NCBI GenBank assembly: GCA_002900555.1
Contig: MUGD01000018.1
Coordinates: 1 to 24,009, forward strand
Length of the DNA: 24,009 nucleotides
Direction of reading: 5' to 3'
DNA from: Thermoplasmata archaeon M9B2D
GTDB lineage: Archaea > Thermoplasmatota > E2 > DHVEG-1
The notes under the pieces were generated by a model, which was not told the origin of the DNA, searched no databases, and saw nothing but the letters and a program-made list of their open reading frames with translations. A program made the position numbers and the translations under genes. Below are positions 22,499-24,009 of the stretch, piece after piece. The stretch's first letter is position 1, and each line of letters begins with the position of its first letter.

Positions 22499-23124
22499 GA
22501 CTTGTCTCACTGGTCTCAAGTGGGATTGATTCCCCGGTCGCCACCTATCTGCTTTCAAAGTATGCGGAGGAGATTATTTTGGTTCATGCGGACAATCGTC
22601 CGTTTACCGATGATCGTGAAATCGAAAAATTCATAACACTGGCAAGATACCTCAAGAACCTTCTTCCTTCGAAACTCACTGCACGACTCATTCCCCATGG
22701 GCAAACACTTCAAGCCTACAAGGCACAGTGTGACAATAAATATACCTGTGTCATCTGCAAGCGGATGATGCTGCGCTACGCAGAAACAATCGCAGAAAAA
22801 GAACAAGCAGACGCAATCATTATGGGGGATTCTCTTGGTCAGGTCGCCTCGCAAACACTTCGCAACATCCGCGTCGTCGAAGAGGCAATACAGCTTCCCA
22901 TCCTCAGACCATTGATCGGGTTTGACAAGGAAGAAACGATTCAGATTGCACGAAAGATTGGCACCTTCGACCTTTCAATAGCACCGGCAGAAGTATGCGG
23001 GGCCGTTCCCTTGAAGCCGTCTACACAGGCGCGTCTGGAGCAGATCTATGCGGAGGAACAAAAAATCAAAATCGATGAGCTTATTCAGTATGCAATAACG
23101 CACGTAAAAACCGTCACACTCTAA
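22495..23124 (+). CDS. ThiI-type PP-loop (adenylating sulfurtransferase-like) protein without THUMP domain
   Basis: A 209-residue alpha-hydrolase/PP-loop ATPase. SSGIDSPVA near the start is the PP-loop of ThiI. YTCVICKRMMLRYAE holds a Cys-x-x-Cys pair, and DAIIMGDSLGQVASQTLRNIRVVEEAIQLPILRPLIGFDKEET is the characteristic ThiI segment. ThiI makes 4-thiouridine in tRNA, but normally carries an N-terminal ferredoxin-like and THUMP region that binds tRNA; here only the adenylase domain is present and nothing upstream supplies it. It may work with a separate partner or on another substrate. It is coupled to cutA by a 4-base overlap. A 160-bp regulatory gap to nrdR follows. Confidence 0.85.
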   Translation: MRLVSLVSSGIDSPVATYLLSKYAEEIILVHADNRPFTDDREIEKFITLARYLKNLLPSKLTARLIPHGQTLQAYKAQCDNKYTCVICKRMMLRYAETIAEKEQADAIIMGDSLGQVASQTLRNIRVVEEAIQLPILRPLIGFDKEETIQIARKIGTFDLSIAPAEVCGAVPLKPSTQARLEQIYAEEQKIKIDELIQYAITHVKTVTL

Positions 23125-23242
23125 CACGTCACAGTCAAAATGATTAATAAATAAGACGGAAGAAAACCATGTTTTTTAAGAAAAATCAAAAGACTTAAAA
23201 ACCATCAAAATATACTACAGTTTGTAGCAGATTTTTTTTGCT

Positions 23243-23258
23243 ATACTATATATTGTAT
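23243..23258 (+). promoter_or_regulatory. NrdR-box-like palindrome overlapping the nrdR TATA element
   Basis: ATACTATATATTGTAT is palindromic at 14 of 16 positions, and its core CTATATATTG fits the known NrdR-box core CWATATATWG. It covers the only good TATA element of nrdR, about 26-30 nt before the SD GGTGAT (23274-23279). A second inverted repeat, CTACA-GTT-TGTAG (23215-23227), is centred about 29.5 bp upstream, close to the roughly three-turn spacing of paired NrdR boxes, but matches the box poorly. Confidence 0.5.
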
Positions 23259-23273
23259 CGGTATTGTATCGGT
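23252..23273 (+). repeat. tandem 11-bp direct repeat in the nrdR leader
   Basis: ATTGTATCGGT occurs twice without a gap, the first copy overlapping the right half of the NrdR-box-like palindrome. It ends one base before the SD region. It may duplicate a half-site or be a local slippage product. Confidence 0.6.
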
Positions 23274-23284
23274 GGTGATGGGAG

Positions 23285-23731
23285 ATGAATTGCCCCTATT
23301 GCAATCATATTGAGACAAAGGTGACAGACTCACGCGACACCGGAGGGTCCATCCGACGACGACGCGAATGCCTCAGATGCAACAGGCGATTCACGACCTA
23401 CGAATACATCGAAATGGCGCCCATGTTCGTCATAAAAAAAGACGGCAGACGCGAACGATTCGACCGTTGCAAAATCAGAAACGGCATGGAAAAAGCACTT
23501 GAAAAACGCCCGATCACACACGAAAAAATCGAGGAAATGATAGACAACATCGAAGAGAAAATCAGACGCGTCGGAAAAGAAGAAATAGAAACATCACTCA
23601 TCGGCGAATACGTTATGGATGCACTCAAAGAAGTCGACCATGTCGCCTACATAAGATTCGCCTCGGTCTACCGTCAGTTCACCGACATCACCAGCTTTGA
23701 AAAAGAGGTTAAAAATCTCACAGAAAAATAA
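23285..23731 (+). CDS. nrdR: transcriptional repressor NrdR
   Basis: Nucleotide-sensing repressor of ribonucleotide reductase genes. The 148 residues comprise a zinc ribbon (MNCPYCNHIETKVTDSRDTGGSIRRRRECLRCNRRFTTYE, four Cys as CxxC...CxxC) and an ATP-cone (MFVIKKDGRRERFDRCKIRNGMEKALEKRPI to HVAYIRFASVYRQF). All zinc ligands and the KxDGxxExFD cone signature are intact. NrdR is nearly universal in bacteria and sparse in archaea, so its presence here is notable. It lies 21 bp upstream of an RNR gene, and its promoter carries a box-like palindrome, so auto- and operon repression by dATP/ATP state is the natural reading. The SD is GGTGAT. Confidence 0.97.
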   Translation: MNCPYCNHIETKVTDSRDTGGSIRRRRECLRCNRRFTTYEYIEMAPMFVIKKDGRRERFDRCKIRNGMEKALEKRPITHEKIEEMIDNIEEKIRRVGKEEIETSLIGEYVMDALKEVDHVAYIRFASVYRQFTDITSFEKEVKNLTEK

Positions 23732-23752
23732 AAGGAGAAGGAGAGAGACAAA

Positions 23753-24009
23753 ATGATACGAAAGATAAAGAAACGAGACGGAAAAATCGTTGATTTCAAC
23801 CCCGTGAAGATCTCAGAAGCCATCTGGAAAGCCGCCCAGGCCGTAGGTGGAAAAGACTACAAAAAAGCAGCCGAGCTCACCGACAAGGTCCCCACCGTCG
23901 AACACGTCCAGGATGTCGTCGAGAAAGTCCTCATCGAGGACGGACATGCAAAAACCGCAAAGGCATACATCCTCTACCGAAAACAGCACCAGGACATGCG
24001 GGAGATCGG
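23753..24009 (+). CDS. ribonucleotide reductase large subunit, N-terminal ATP-cone (cut by window end)
   Basis: Only the first 85 codons are visible; the frame is open to the window edge. MIRKIKKRDGKIVDFNPVKISEAIWKAA, then PTVEHVQDVVEKVLIEDGHAKTAKAYILYRKQHQDMREI, is an allosteric ATP-cone as found at the start of class II (B12-dependent) and class III (anaerobic) reductases. The ending AYILYRKQHQDMREI suggests class II, but the catalytic region is outside the window. Purine-rich GGAGAAGGAGAG precedes ATG 23753 as the SD. It is co-directional with nrdR at a 21-bp distance, so one operon is very likely. Confidence 0.88.
   Translation, partial: MIRKIKKRDGKIVDFNPVKISEAIWKAAQAVGGKDYKKAAELTDKVPTVEHVQDVVEKVLIEDGHAKTAKAYILYRKQHQDMREI

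Noticed and set aside
1..24009. CRISPR arrays, rRNA genes, insertion sequences, or a complete defence or secretion island.
   Set aside because: No regularly spaced repeats, rRNA segments, transposase or integrase frames were found on either strand by reading.

Overview
The window is a euryarchaeal chromosome segment. The evidence is an archaeal EF-1A next to ribosomal protein uS10, archaeal-type TyrRS, prefoldin beta, cis-prenyltransferase, intron-less tRNAs without an encoded CCA, TATA boxes about 26 nt before start codons, and a mix of leaderless and Shine-Dalgarno starts. The two secreted clan-CD cysteine peptidases (caspase-like and gingipain/C25-like), the membrane-anchored DUF362 protein with an Ig-like tail, and the nrdR gene would suit a sediment Thermoplasmata relative such as the MBG-D/Thermoprofundales group. 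That placement is inference, not something the sequence proves.

Layout from left to right: tRNA-Val and a secreted caspase-like peptidase (minus strand, 4-1122). Then a sugar-nucleotide cluster (plus, 1270-5128) with one nucleotidyltransferase and two different phosphohexomutases. Then the translation block EF-1A, uS10, tRNA-Ser(UGA), tRNA-Arg(UCU) (plus, 5289-7172). Directly downstream of tRNA-Arg sits a ribbon-helix-helix/MazF-type toxin-antitoxin pair, bracketed by the tRNA 3' end and an imperfect second copy of that 3' end (7151-7836), like a very small tRNA-targeted insertion. Next come a membrane-anchored DUF362 protein and an ABC-2 exporter pair (minus, 7993-11995), a divergent MFS transporter, a HEAT-like protein and the cis-prenyltransferase UppS (plus, 12104-15090).

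A minus-strand prefoldin beta/small membrane protein pair (15107-15770) is divergent from a 965-residue C25-like surface peptidase (15938-18835). A minus-strand cluster follows: tyrS, purB and a small protein resembling the N-terminal domain of archaeal dihydropteroate synthase (18866-21697). It is divergent from a plus-strand series of a DUF123/GIY-YIG-like protein, CutA and a stand-alone ThiI-type PP-loop enzyme (21751-23124). The window ends with nrdR and the start of a ribonucleotide reductase, behind a promoter that carries a near-perfect NrdR-box-like palindrome over its TATA element.

The most informative points are: (1) the tRNA-Arg/TA mini-element with att-like repeats; (2) a single palindromic TTATAA placed 26-28 nt from two divergent, probably leaderless start codons; (3) the NrdR-box/TATA overlap in an archaeon; (4) a 52-codon open extension of uppS that starts near an SD but has no ordinary start codon; (5) the stand-alone dihydropteroate-synthase-like N-domain beside purB; and (6) NQMD in place of NKMD in EF-1A. 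No CRISPR array, rRNA, integrase or transposase was seen. No gap between genes exceeds 300 bases.
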